Origin: Pseudisothecium myosuroides
Lineage: Eukaryota > Streptophyta > Bryopsida > Hypnales > Lembophyllaceae
NCBI GenBank assembly: GCA_951799445.1
Contig: OX637295.1
Coordinates: 11,904,001 to 11,968,000, forward strand
Direction of reading: 5' to 3'
DNA length: 64,000 nucleotides
In this document: positions 24,834-37,978 of the stretch, one piece after another
Layout: every line of letters starts with the position of its first letter
How positions within the stretch are numbered: the first letter of the stretch is position 1
The notes under the pieces: generated by a model
Told to the model about the DNA's origin: nothing
Database searches by the model: none
Seen by the model: the letters and a program-made list of their open reading frames with translations, nothing else
Made by a program: the position numbers and the translations under genes

Positions 24834-27369
24834 CAAAAGTAGTGAAAATCAAGTGTCTAGGACAAAACCATACATGGGAATAGTAACTAGTAATTGTGCG
24901 TAGAACCTTTGCAATTGCAACCAACCCTACTACTACTAAATTTCAAGATTATGGCAAAAGGGCCCAACAATTTTGTTTATAACCACTTTTATGTTTACAA
25001 ATTTACAATGACCAAAAAACTCTATGCTTAGATAAAAATATTTACAATTAATCTAACTTTATCAAAAGAGATATTATGATATTATTGTATTATTAATTTA
25101 TAAAGATTTTAGTTTAAAGATTTTGAATAAGCCCATCTCATTTCAAATTTTTATTTAAAAATATCTTGGGAAAAAAACTCCATGTGGAAGTATCCTTGCA
25201 ATACAAACTAGATAAATTTAGAATAAATTAATAAATAACTAGTTGTGGTGTATAATAAAATATTATATTGTGCTATGATCTACAAATAGAATTCTCACAC
25301 CTAATAGCATTGAATAAACAACATGTGGACAAAATGATCCTCAATTTCTCTACAAATATACAAACTTGGGGGATTAAGTGGTTGTAGTAGAAATATGAGA
25401 GAACAAACCTAGGGGCCTGTTTAAAAATGCTAGCTAATAATTATGATATTAGTAGTTGAATCCTAGGATACTCCAATGTCATTAAAGGAGTTATAATAAC
25501 AAGAGAAAATATGATAGAAACAGGTGTGGTAGGTAGTAAAATAGAACCAATATATAACGTTCAAAAATTAAATAAAACATCATTTAGAGTAAATGGAGAT
25601 GACAACCCACTTAAAAGAATTAGGTAGACTATCTCAATTATCTTTCATTCCTCCCATAATAAATGAAAAATAAATCAAAGACACATTCAGAGACGAGGAG
25701 TACGGATACAAATATAATTGCTCAATACATATATATATAGCAAATACATATATTCTATACTTTTGGCAACATTAGGACGTCAAAAAATATAAAAGTTGAA
25801 ATTCAAGAAAAATTATAAAAATATCACAAAAATTAATTTCAATCCCTCCTCCCAAAGCAAATGAAAAATAACCATAACATACTCCCTCATTATTCACTCA
25901 AAACATTAAACACGAGTATGTGCCAAATGACAATGCTTAAGTTTGTGGTGTTCTGAAACTACATATGTTACATATGAAGCTTGTTTATTGTACATTTGTG
26001 GTTAATTTTGGTTGTATGATGTCAATCCAAACTTTTCTTCTTCAATTTGAAATAAATGTTGGATTGATAAACGTGCAAGCCCTAATAAAAACAATCTTAT
26101 TTGTGTTTCAAATATGAGGTGAAGAAGTTAGAAAATGAAAAAATAAAGGGAAAAGTAGTCTTTAATGAAACTAGAGATCATTTCTGTTTGTAGCCTTTGA
26201 ATCCAAACATTCATCTAGTTTATCAATGAAAGAAAAACACAAGTTTTTAAGGAAAACAAAACTCATTTCAAAGCAAAGAGGAGCAACAAACCTCCTTCTA
26301 TTTCAATTTCTACCATTTACAAAATTTATATTCAAATGAAGTGCAAATAGAGTTTTTAGAATCCCCAATATAATTAAGTATTTTACAACTAGATTTCAAA
26401 TCTTATGAACTCTATTACAAAAATGTCTTATATCAAATATCAAATACTTGAAAATATGACAAAATTAGATCTCTACTTACTCAAATGGATGTCTCATTTT
26501 CATCCTAATTTCAATTTAGATTGACTTGGCTTTTAAGATCTTGATTATTATAAGCTTCAACTTACTAACCAAAATAACAAAAAAGATATTGCAAGAAAAC
26601 TGAGACAAATGAGAACTCGACTGTGTAATCTTTTATTATTGATTACAAATGTGTATTCACAATCTTTTCACTTCTTTCACACCAAATAACAACACATCTT
26701 CTTTTCTTTTCAAGTTTAAGAGTTTAAAAGGGGATACAAAGCACCTATATATGTATAAGGAAATTGAATGAGAATAAAAAGAAATACTATTCTTCTAAGC
26801 TATCAATTATAGTGTAGAGAAATGTAGAAAGTAAATTGAAGAGTAAAATAATGATGGTAGAGTGAAATGAAATATAATGATTAATACTTTGATTTGGATC
26901 CACTTGAATCTTATTATTTATTGCAAGCTCTACATCCCTTGCCTTCACAAGCATGCAACTTCAACTTTCTGTGTTACTCAAAGTTGTGTTTCATTTGAAT
27001 TCTCCTACTCTTGCCGGTTGACCTTGAAGTAAATTTTTATGAATCAAATGGTCTGGTAAGGGACAAGAAAGGTGGTTGACTTTGTACTATTCACAAAAGT
27101 CTTTTTACTGATACCACATTTATTCAAAGTTGTTTATTGTTGTTGGTTTTATATGAGGAGAATGCCGCCACATATTGGAAATTCTAAAAAAAAGTTTGCT
27201 ACCCTCCACCCTCCTTATTGGCCTATTATTTTTTAGAATTTTTTCTATAAATAATTTCTTAAAATATTTAATGTTTTCATTTAAAAAAATTCCTACACTA
27301 ATTCATGAACCTTTTTACAATCAATCTCTACAAATTATTGTCTAAAATGTACTACCTCTATTCATGTGG
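24834..27369. other. AT-rich intergenic DNA
   Basis: A 2.5-kb stretch with no coding potential and no repeat I recognise. Confidence 0.4.
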
Positions 27370-27641
27370 GCTAGGAGTAGACCACATCTTGTCTTGTGTT
27401 ATATAAGGTGCAAAAACTCCAAATTTTTTACTAGGCAAATAAATATAAAATTTGTAGAATTCTGTCCCTATTGTAGAGGGGTTAATTTATATTTTGTGTT
27501 ATTTTATTCCTAATTTAGGTTCCTTGAATTCTACTAAATTTTTAAATTTTTTTTTTTATCATCCAAATAAATTAAAAATTCTTTCTTTTTATGCCAAATT
27601 AAAAATTATAGAATACAAGACTAAATGTGGTCTAGTCTTGG
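27370..27641. mobile_element. TIR element (~270 bp)
   Basis: Left end AGTAGACCACATCTTGTCTTG and right end AAGACTAAATGTGGTCTAG are imperfect inverses. Non-coding; superfamily not recognised. Confidence 0.45.
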
Positions 27642-28363
27642 CCATTTGCAAGAGTTTGGAATTGATTTTAGGTACATCCATTTTATACACTTTGAAAATC
27701 CATAATATATTTATATGGTGTCTAAACAATGTATAAGAAGGGAATCTAGAATACTAATTCAACTTCCAACAAGATCCAATAAAAAATTGTGCAATTTAAT
27801 AATAACAACAAAATAATACTCAATAGCTTGTTTTAGTCGCAATTAAGGAGAGTTCTTTAAGGTATGCGCACGCACAATCATATAATCAACACTGCTCTAA
27901 ATGCAATGCCTTCATTTGGACCAAAACATGCTACAAAAGCCTCGATGTACACAATGGGAATAGGACAATTTATGATAGTCTATTGTTGATTTTTTATACA
28001 CCTATAAACAATTATTTGAAAATCCATAACTTATTCATACATTATTCAAATAATGCATGCAAAAGTGCATTGAAATCCTTTTTTAGTTGCCAATAGGATT
28101 CAATAAAATATTCTATGATTAATAACAACAATTATGCTATGTTTAGTCATAATTAGTGATGATTATAACTTTGTCTACCTTAATTCGTGTCAAAATCCCA
28201 CCACCTTGATACAAAAATGTGTCTTAAATGTTGTGCTATTGGCATGATTTTGCTTTATTAATCTCTTAAGGAGCAAGGAGTAGTTAAAATTTTCAAAATT
28301 AGGAAGATGTTTTCTAAAATATAATTTTAGAATAATAATTTAATGATGACCCTCAAACAATAG
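27642..28363. other. AT-rich intergenic DNA
   Basis: Nothing recognisable. Confidence 0.4.
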
Positions 28364-29296
28364 TTAACCCCTAAAGAACCCCTGCTATTTTTAGCAATAT
28401 AGCAATTTTGGGCAGGTACGTGTGATTAGAGATTTTTATATTTTAAGCTGAAATTTTAATAGAAGGTGGGGACGAGGAATATATTTCATGTGCACTAAAT
28501 TTCATGACATTTCGAAATAGGAGTCAAAAGTTATGGCCTAATATGTTACTTTTTTCACCGAGCGGGTAGTCTGGGCAGATCTGAAAAAATCACTTTTTTC
28601 AAAAATAAAAATTTGAAATTGGTTTTTTAAATTTATATATATGTGGAAAGCTTTGAATCATTCCATTTCGATCAATGAGTCAAAAATTATGAGGAATTTT
28701 AGTTTGCGAGCAATTATGGATTTTTTTACTCTAAAATAAACTTTGAAGTTGTTTATTTCACTCAATTTTCAATATTTTTTGAAAAAAATAAAATTATAGG
28801 ATATAGATTGTTTATTACAACATTACAACCATTGGGATTGAAAATTTTCAATTCCATAATTAAATTCTTGACAATTTAGTGTTTTGAATCATTCTCTATT
28901 TTTTTCTAACTATTTTTTTCCTATATGTTGTACAATTCCAAATGATTTGAAATTTTTTAAGCATGTAGCCAACTTGTTTAGAAATAAGAATTCAAAGAAG
29001 CACCACCATTTTGGACATTTTTTCATACAAATGTGACCTTGTGAAGTGCAGCAACCTTGTTTTTTGCAAGGACAAAAAAAGGATCTTTGCCAATTCAAAT
29101 GCTAATATCTTCCAATCTACACGGTGCAAAATTTTGAATTTTTTTCCACGTCTTCTAAAACTAGAATACTATAAGACCCTATGGTTATATATGTCTAGAA
29201 AAGTTTTTTTTTTTTCTAAAATTTGGTACTTGTACTAGAAATGGCAGTTTTGGAGCGTTTTTGGTGAAAACATAGTCAAGGAACTTTAGGGATTAA
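28364..29296 (+). mobile_element. piggyBac-like element, family P1, complete copy B (~925 bp)
   Basis: TTAA at 28364–28367 and 29293–29296. Left end CCCCTAAAGAACCCC; right end, read inward, TCCCTAAAGTTCC. The interior is collinear with copy A (1–759) and, inverted, with 57872–58805. Shared blocks include TTTTGGGCAGG, GCTGAAATTTTAATAGAAGG, GCACCACCATTTTGGACAT (also in copy A) and TGCTAATATCTTCCAATC. No open frame is shared between copies, so it is non-autonomous. TTAA target and CCC/GGG ends are the diagnostic piggyBac features. Confidence 0.7.
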
Positions 29297-29843
29297 GAGG
29301 ATAATCTTGATTTATTTGAGGCCTATAATTTTTTTTGTCTTTTAGCTTGCTTTAGAAGCACTTTAATTTCATTGTCAAATGTCTAAATTTGATTTTCTTG
29401 TACCCATGGGAAGCAACCCATTCTTGATCACCCCCCATTTTGCCTTTGTATGTTGTTCTCTTTTCGTGAAGGAAGAGATGAACAATGATTAATTATGGTG
29501 CGGGACTCGATGCAATTGTGGCGCATTTTGATTGGCTACAAGACTCTCAATATTGCAACCATCCCTTGGTTGATTTTGTTTTCAGTCCATGGTTGAAAAT
29601 AGCAAGCCCTATATCATTGGTACTGGGGGAACAAAATCTTTCGTTGAAAAATTCATAGTAATTATATTTTGTAAAATAAAAATCTGAAAAACTACGAAAA
29701 TCTTCCAATCTCTATTTTTGCACATAGGAAAATTTCCCCACCGAAAAACCTTGCCCTACAGATGGTCAGAATTGCTTAAGTGGTCAAAAATGGGTTGCCT
29801 CGTATATTCACAATATTTTGGGATGCACTTTCAATGATAGAAA

Positions 29844-30041
29844 ATAATAGAACCTCTCTTAGTGCATAGTGTCGGGATTGTGCACTAAGAGAGGTTTTAT
29901 GCAGTTGTACAGGTGCAGTACTAACGTGGCCTCTAACTACGAGGCCTCCAACTACTATTCAGAAATAAATGCTTCAAAGTACAAACTCTCTTACTGTATT
30001 TTTTGCACTAAAATAGTATGCAATAAGAGAGGTTCTATTGT
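29844..30041. mobile_element. pogo-like (Emigrant-like) MITE
   Basis: Inverted ends: ATAGAACCTCTCTTAGTGCA on the left and TGCAATAAGAGAGGTTCTAT on the right, flanked by TA. The (C)A(N)TAGAACCTC terminus resembles pogo/Emigrant-type MITEs such as the one at 51765. A second inverted copy of the left end (GTGCACTAAGAGAGGTTTT) lies at ~29880, giving an extra internal hairpin. Confidence 0.55.
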
Positions 30042-30734
30042 AGAAGTTTCAAGTTCTAATTTTTAACCGGTGACGGTGAAAAGTTAGAGGGTTATTTAGA
30101 GGGGCAGTATACCGGTCCCATTGAGCCCGCCCATACCGTGCATTCACTCATCCCCAAATTTGAACCGTCCCCCGCCATTTCCAAGGCAGCGCCCAATTCC
30201 CAGAGCGGGACCGACCACACCACGTCCGGCGACGGAGACGAAGACTGAAGATGCGCGACCCTGAAGAACAAGTCGTCGTGGGAATTGATCCTCACGCTCG
30301 CAAGAGAACTGAATTCATGCAGATGAGAATTCAGTTCGCAGCAATCGAGGAAGAATGGAATCCCGAGATGGGCGAGATTCAATAATTGTGACGTGCCGGC
30401 AGCTGAGCCGGACCCAACATTCCAGCGCTTCAGGAACCCGCCAAGTGGCGCGCGTCGGCCGTCGGGGACTCGTAGTGACGAGGAGAATGGATTTTCCTCC
30501 GAGATCGGCATGTGGGAAGGTTCCACTGATCTGAATTCGTTAAATATGGAGAAAATTGGTTAAGGACTGAGAGAATTTGGTTAAGGATTGAGAGACTTTG
30601 GTTAAAGATTGGGAGAATTCGTTAAGTATGGAGAGAATTTGTTAAGTATTGAGAAAGATTCGTTAAGGATTGAGAGTATTGGGTTTGAGTATTGAGAGAT
30701 TTAAAACGAATTTGAGAGAATTTGTAGTGGAAGC
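30042..30734 (+). promoter_or_regulatory. Promoter and leader of the MINPP gene
   Basis: A GC-richer block at ~30060–30530, then a tandem 21-bp repeat leading to the ATG at 30735. The transcription start is not visible. An open frame of 144 codons on the minus strand (30092–30526) has no family resemblance, and I read it as a by-product of the GC-rich block. Confidence 0.45.
30539..30701 (+). repeat. Tandem ~21-bp repeat just upstream of the MINPP start, about 8 units
   Basis: Units follow the pattern GTTAAGGATTGAGAGAATTTG with substitutions. Units 1 and 5 read ATGGAG instead of TTGAG and so create 5-codon upstream open frames (MEKIG stop and MERIC stop) if the region is transcribed. Confidence 0.8.
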
Positions 30735-33700
30735 ATGGTGATGGCGCGTGGTCTTGGTTTTGTGTGGTTTGGGCTTTTGGGTTTGCTCTTGTTGGGGGAT
30801 TTCTGGTATGCGAGAGCTGCGCCGGCGAAGTTCGATGTGAAGGAACATATCGCCACTTCTACCAGGTGCGATTGGGACTCTGTTCCTGGGATGTTGTTGG
30901 AACCAGCTATACGCCATTGGAATTGAATTGACGACTGATTGCAGTTCTTGTAATGTTGCATTTTTGTGAGATCTCTCTAGTTTTGCTGAGTGACGGGGTT
31001 TACATCGCTTCTTGCTGCTGTTTTATTGAGAGTTTTTTCGGCGATTTTAGGAGAAAGAAAAAAAGGAAGGATTTAGAAGCCTCATGCTTTTGAATGATTT
31101 TGAGTAGGTCACTTGGAGACATTCTTCTGTCCAGTTTTATTTATGTTTTGAACGACACGTGCATTGTTCTTTGGTGAATCTGGTGATATATGATTAGGCC
31201 CCTTCTGAAGTCTAGTATCTTCACAATATGATCAATCTAATTGGTCATTTTTAGACGATGAATCCTTGGGCCTTTAGGAGTTGGGGCTTGCAGGCGATGT
31301 TTTGGGCAGATTCTTGATTACCTGCAGGGTTCGGTCACATGTTACGTAATTTATGGGAATGGAGAAGTTGTGAAGTTTGCTGACAGGCATATGTCGCTCA
31401 TATGTCCTGCTTGTTGTTTGCATGTGACTTTGCAGCTACGCAGTTGGGAAGAGCATTCCGTCTGGGAACGAGAAGGTCGAGAGCGCACCGGACGGTTGTG
31501 TCCCTGTACATATAAACCTTGTGGTGAGTGCTCTTAGTTTCTACTCCCAGCCTTAATACTGATATGAAATGAGACGGAATAAGAATTTACGCTAGTCGAA
31601 TCGGTTAGTGTTTGGAAGAACAATGAATGAGCTTCTGTAACTTGAAAATTTTCACTTCTTCTGTATGCAGGTGTAAGGGATATGAGGTAGAGGATACTAA
31701 AACCGTTAGGGACCTATTCCCGATTCCTACACTGACTTTTGTTAGCAATAGCATCGCATCTATCCATACACTTAGTTGTCCTTCAATTATCAACTGGTGT
31801 AAACATGTCTTGGCGAAATGATAACTTCGATGAGAAATGGGGTTGTCTATGTCACTTACAGCGGTCTACAATCACCCACTTTGAAATTGCATAAGAAATT
31901 CGTACATAGAGATAAGGGTTTGATCTCAATAGATTTAGATCTCGTACCCAAATATCTTTTTACAGCTGTATAGTGATCTCCCTAAAATCACACTCCTGCA
32001 TTTGTTAAAATGTTAAAGGAACACAAATAGTTATCCTTTATCTTATGCTCAGTTAATTGGAGTTCATTCTGTTTGTAATTTTTCTTTGCAGGCAAGGCAT
32101 GGATCACGCAGACCTACGGAAAAGAGAGTCCAGATGTTCGAAGAGTTTGCGGAGAGGCTTCGTTGTCTCTCCTCTGAGGCAGCCAAGTCTCAAAATGAGA
32201 CAACATCCTTACCGCCAGCTTGGATCAACGGTTGGAAGTCTCCTTGGTCTGACGAGCAGGGAGGAGGAGAGTTGCTTCCCAGGGGTGAGGAAGAGCTTTA
32301 CGATTTGGCGCAGCGTTTTAAGATTCGATATCCGGAGATCTTCTCGGAAAAGTATCATCCTGATGTCTATCCAATAATCGCCACTCAGGTAAATAAATCA
32401 GAACATCCAGATATGCGATACTTCAGTTTCACTGTCTTTGAGACTAAGCAATATAGAAAGTTATGTTGCCGAATGAAAATGAGATATGAGTTGAAGGCAC
32501 AGTAACATGTTGAGGCTCATCGTTCCAAAGAATGAATTTCTTATGTTGTGACATGTGGTTATAGAGATAGTGACATTTAAAGGTTGTTGAATAGTGTTTT
32601 TGAAAGTTTTAATTGGTAAAGATTGTACAGGGTATTGTACTGAAGAATATGTGGAAAGAGAGATGAAAATTATACATTTCTACTTGGGGTAGAGACACTT
32701 ATGATTAAAATTTAGTATTAAAATTTCGTCCTTGTTTTTGAGCCTTCTGACTTAGGTTTCTTGTCTGTAATGTAGGTTGGTAGATCTTCGGCAAGTTCTG
32801 TTGCATTTGGGATGGGACTGTTCGCCGGTCAGGGGACCTTGAGTGGAGGAAAGCACCGTGCTTTCTCTGTTCTTACCGACACCAAAGAGCAGGACATTCG
32901 CCTTCGTTTCCACGACACGTGTATGGCTTACAAGGTTCGATCTGTCATATCATTCTGCAGTAGTATGTCTTACATTTTTTCCTCCGTAGCACAAATAGGA
33001 TTTGAAGCACTAAAATTTTGAAGAAGTGATCAGTTTTGAAGCGACCTATTCCATTGTCAGGCAGACAATCACTGGTAGATGATCCCATATGCAAAGAGGG
33101 AACCAAAGATTACATGAAAGGAGATACATAAATCTAACGCGTGAGCTGCACATGCCTTTGCAAACATAATATAAGTTCGCAAAACAAATCTGGTTTCTTT
33201 TTCTAGACTATTATTCATTGATTTCAAGGGTGTTTAGGCAGCTCCTAAAGAACTTTATGGTCTATGCTGCAATCAATTGCTACGTAGTGCAGATTCAAAA
33301 TTTTTGCCCCTTCTGATATTGCACGAAATAATGAATAATCCAGATGAGATATAGTACATTGACCTGTGAGGCTCTGCGTAGATCCAAACTTACAAGTAAT
33401 GTGGATTCATATTCTGCTTTGCGGTTAATGAGTGGTCGCATGATTACTTTTCCAGAAGTGACCTTCTAAGGTTAATTATATATTTCATTTATTATGTGAT
33501 TGTGCTATATACAGAAATCGAAGATATTACGGAAGCCTACAGTATCTGTTTGGCAATCGCAAGTGTACGAGCTTGTTGCAGAGGCTGTGCGGGGGCGCTA
33601 TCATTTGGCAGTCACCCCCGAAGACGTGACCTCTCTCTGGTTACTTTGCAGAAATGTAAAGAGCTTTCATCCCTAGTTTTCTTTGAAACAAAGCCCAGTC

Positions 33701-36263
33701 CCTTTGAATATATCCGAAATTTTGATTCTCTATGTATCGCTTTCTGAAAATCTGGTTTTAGATTGACTTCCTGCATGTTAGTTTCCAAATTAAAGAAAAC
33801 TTGTAAGCTTGACACTTCTGTAGTTATATTTGATCTGATGGTAGTTTTTGACTCTTAACAGGAGGCTTCTCTTTTGGATGTGGTTGATCAAGCGTGTGGC
33901 CTTTTCACACCTGAAGAGGTAGACTTTTCTTAATCTTTTGTTGCATCAGTTGCGCAGACCTTCAGTTGACACCTGCATAGTATCCTTGTTGATCTCATAT
34001 GTTTCGCTTGTCCGTTGGTATGTTTTTCAGATAGAGTTGCTTGAATGGGCTGATGATCTAGAAATGCATCATCTCAAAGGATATGGAGATAAGATAAATT
34101 ATCGAATGGGTGTTCCTCTTCTGGAAGACATCATCAAATCCATCGATAGTGCTATGGCCGCTGACCGTAAGTTCCTAGAGAAATGTCTTTCAAGTTTTGA
34201 GTAGATGACACAGAGTAGTACATTTCCTTAATCAAATGAGTGCCCAAACTGCGAAATTGCTGCTTCCATATCTATAGGAGTTAATCATTAGGAGCTGTAA
34301 GGAAGATAAAGGAAATTATCAGTGCAAAGTAGAAATCATGTCCAACATTTTGAACGACAGTATAATTGACAACAATCTTCGGAGGTTGACTTTCTACTTT
34401 TAGTTGGGTATTTAGGGGCTTAGGATGTAAATGGCGTGCTTTGGTCTGTCGTGCTCAGCAAATAGGAATTGACATGTGACCTTGTTGCAAGCTTCCGTTT
34501 TGGAGTGCTACGTAATCAACTTCTGAAGTAAGCAACGAAGACTGTTTTCTGGGTGGTGTGATCACTGCAGAATCTCAGAAGTTAGTGGAGAAAGCCAGGT
34601 TGCGGTTTGCACATGCGGAGACCGTCATTCCGTTCACTTGTCTCCTTGGACTGTTTTTGGATGGCCAGGGTAAGTTTTGCCAAGTCATGACCAAAGTATG
34701 AATTTGATATGAATAATTCATAAGTGCACAAGCTGAAAATAAAATTTTGGATTTCGGAAGCTAATAGTCAATTATAGAAACTTTCAAAACATATTTCTAT
34801 TTTCAAAGATGTATGGGTTTGGTTTCATCTTTTTATTGGTACATTTTTTTACCTTCGTTGAGATGTTCTAAATGATTTATTTCAACTCTAGATATGAATC
34901 GACCATTTTGGTTCATTTAGTCATTTAGGGTTTAAAACTTTTCATTCTCGAAGAAGCATCACCAGACGAGAACTGGTTTTGCAGATGTCAAGCAGGTTCA
35001 AAGTGAAAGCCCACTGGAGGCTCCTCTTAGGCCACCTCAGAAGCGCCTGTGGCGTGGTGCGATTGTGGCGCCCTTCGCAGCCAACACCGCTTTGATTCTT
35101 CACAAGTGTCCTGCGGATAGTGGGGCTGGAGTGAAGTACATGGTGCAGGCTTTGCACAACGAAAAGCCTGTGATCATGCCGGTGAGTAAATCATCACAAT
35201 GGAGTTAGCGTTTCTGAAATGATACTAGGGGATCCTATAGTTTGCCCTTTCAAGATGTTTTGTTTTTTCTCATTTCTTGATATCTTCTTGCATTAAATTT
35301 AAATGTTTTGCCATTTCTAGGTTGTAAGGTATACACTCGCTTGCGTGGGGTTCCTTTCCTGTAGTTGAATATTTACTCATTGACGATGCATACGTCATCC
35401 AAATATGAGATACTTCTAGGTTCTATTACAATCATAGATGCTTTTGTGAGATACATTGTAGATGCAATATTCATGGTTCAAAGGTAGTGTAGGCTCCTGA
35501 TTGGGACCTTACTTATTCATACTCCAGCAATTTATAACTTATTCATGCAGTATCTAAATAATACTCAAAGTATATATTTTGGTGTGTTGGAAAAATCTCC
35601 AAATGAGGAACGTACCATCCAAAGCAATGGAAACCACTCGAAACAGTTGAAGGCCATATGGGTTCCCTACCTTAGGTTAGGCAAGTCTCACCGGAGAATA
35701 CTAACAGGGTTGTGTTCTGTGAACAGGCATGTAATGGCACACACTTCTGTCCAGTTGAGACGTTCAAGGTGATTTTAATCTTTAGTCTTATACTTGAAGT
35801 TGTCTAATATTCTATTATTAACTGAGAAAAGCCTACTAATGCATTTTAATTCATTCATTTCTCATCCTCGTAAAATTTGCTGAACTTCAGAAGCTAATCA
35901 CTGAAGTTTAGACTGTTCTGTATGTGAAGTTTCAGTATATTAGAGCGTTTTACTTGTGTTTAAAAGAGATTAAAAATCACTGTTCTCAATTGCTGATTCC
36001 ACTTGAGACATCACCCCTTCTCGCTGCTACGTTTACAGTATTATGCCATATGCTGACTTCTGGTCGTTATGCTTTCTATCAAACAGGAGAAAGTGGTTGC
36101 ACCCCACATGAAGAAAAGCTTCGAGACAATTTGTACTTTGCCAGAGGTGCTTGTACCAGCTAATGTGACATTTTTCCAGGAGTTTTTCTCTCGTCTCAGC
36201 CACTTATTCAGATTGTTCTTCCGATCAGATTGTGCAAAGGAGATGTGCCAGTCGGAGTTGTAA
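30735..36263 (+). CDS. MINPP1: Multiple inositol polyphosphate phosphatase (MINPP-type histidine phosphatase/phytase), 11 exons, 507 aa
   Basis: Exons: 30735–30865, 31436–31523, 32092–32388, 32776–32934, 33515–33655, 33862–33918, 34031–34166, 34571–34669, 34985–35181, 35727–35768, 36087–36263. All introns are GT–AG and phases close. Residues ~1–28 form a signal peptide (MVMAR, then a Leu/Gly/Phe-rich core, ending near AAPA). The phosphate-binding motif RHGSRRP is at 75–81, where His76 would be the phosphorylated nucleophile. The proton-donor motif HAE is at 351–353 within RFAHAETVIPF. Both are diagnostic of branch-2 histidine phosphatases; MINPPs remove phosphates from InsP6 and InsP5 in the secretory pathway or cell wall. 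Length is normal for plant MINPP. The protein ends CQSEL, faintly like the SDEL ER-retrieval tail I recall for animal MINPP1. Family assignment is secure; in vivo substrate is inferred. Confidence 0.93.
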
Positions 36264-37978
36264 GAAGTAGGGATCTCATCTTTGTGATTTCGGTACTGTA
36301 GCGCTTTCACATAATTTTGGAGGCTCTAGGGTGGTTTAGGACTTTGTAGCATACAATATGAAGGTAGCATGTTTTTGGAGGCACTTTGTGCAGATTGAGA
36401 TAGCGTGACTGTATTTTGGATATTAACGAATGTAGGCAAAGTATCTTTCATCGAATAGAATAATTCGGCGAAGTGTAGATTGCACACCTCTTCTGGCTTA
36501 TGATTATGACAATTGCAAGACATTATTCCTCATATCATTGTTGTAGTGAATTTTTTGATTTGCTTAATAATAAATATCTAGGCTCAAATGGTGAAGCAAA
36601 ATTTCTAAAGATTTTGCGAACAATACTTATTTTGAATTTGTATTATAATTTATATTTTATTTAACCTTGTAAAGATGCTTTGGGCCTAAAAAGTTTGATG
36701 GATGACTTCATTGCTATTTGTAGAAACAAAGAATGCATCCATTGATTCAATAATCATAGCATTTTGGTGACTACTTTGGTCATGGGGGTTGCATCCTTCT
36801 AGGGTTAGGTAGAGGATTTTAATATATTAGAATTTAAAGACATAAATGCCTACTTTAAGATTTTTGAATTTTGGAGATGTTGAATTTTGAAAATGTTCTT
36901 ATACAAATAGTCTTGGTGTTCCAAAGGAAATTTTAGATGGGGTTTGTGATAAGGAAATGGCATAACAACTTGGATTAACCTAAATACCTAATGAACTTGA
37001 AAACTAATGCATTCACCTTAAATGACAGTAATAGAGTTCAATTGGCTCAGATGTAATGTATCTTTGGATGAAAAATGCAAAGTCACTAACATGCATGGCA
37101 AAATTCAAAACAACAATGTAGGAAATGAAGTATTGTGGATTTGTGGATGATAGAACATGCAACATATGAAATAGTTGGGGCTTCTTTATTCCATGGTTTC
37201 AATTGTCTTGGTCTAAATATGAAGTAGATGTTTATGACCAAAAACATTCCATTGTTGCTCAAAACTTGATAGAATGACCTTTTATATTTAAAGGTCTAAA
37301 GCATCTATGCATCTCCTATCCAAAGGTCATTACTGGAATGAAATTCAAAGTGGTATATTGTATGAAAAAAGAAAGAGGGCCAATAAGTTACAATATAAGT
37401 TATAAGTTTCAAATTTCAAACAAACCGTTCTATGGTTCCACCTCAATGTGACCCTTTGTCACTTTGAACCCGCGCCTCTTCATCTCTTGAATTCCAATGC
37501 TCATCTTTGCTTTGGTTACATCCTTCATGTTACCTTTCATCTCCTTCTACAATCCTTTTGCATGCTTCCTTCAGCTTGAGAGCTTTGGAGTGCTCACGTA
37601 CCATTTCCGCTTCATTTTTTTGAAAAAATTGGAATTCTTATGAAGAGAGGTAAACTACTGCAATTTTGTTTTGAGTTTTCCTATTTTGAGCTACAAAATT
37701 TGACATCATGTGTAACCTCTCTACAAAATTTGATCTCCTATCTTGAACTTTGATTTCTACAGGGGAAACTTTAGAAACATTCAAATGAAAGATTGCCAAA
37801 GTAGTCTCGTTGTAGAAGACACCAACTCTGAGTGATTTTGGGAGGCATTGCAATTGAGTAGAATTTGGGTTTTTATAATTCTACGCGGCGGAAGCCTAGT
37901 TTATAGAAATAGGTCAAAACGACGAACCAAGGCAGGCAACAAGGATGCAGCTGTTGTGGTTCCTTAGGGCCGAGCACT
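36264..37978. other. MINPP 3' flank, intergenic DNA and GAPN upstream region
   Basis: Probable MINPP 3' UTR to ~36590. A P2-like relic lies at 36661–36808. GAPN promoter and leader occupy roughly 37450–37978. No other gene is supported. Confidence 0.4.
36661..36808 (+). mobile_element. Short P2-like piggyBac relic
   Basis: TTAA at 36661–36664, left end CCTTGTAAAGATGC; right end CATCCTTCTAGGG followed by TTAG, one base off TTAA. Read inward the right end is CCCTAGAAGGATG, close to the canonical piggyBac terminus. The interior matches 12581–12677. Confidence 0.5.

Noticed and set aside
30092..30526. 144-codon minus-strand frame next to the MINPP gene
   Set aside because: Possible divergent gene, but no recognised motif, no nearby exon and a GC-rich context; kept as promoter/leader.
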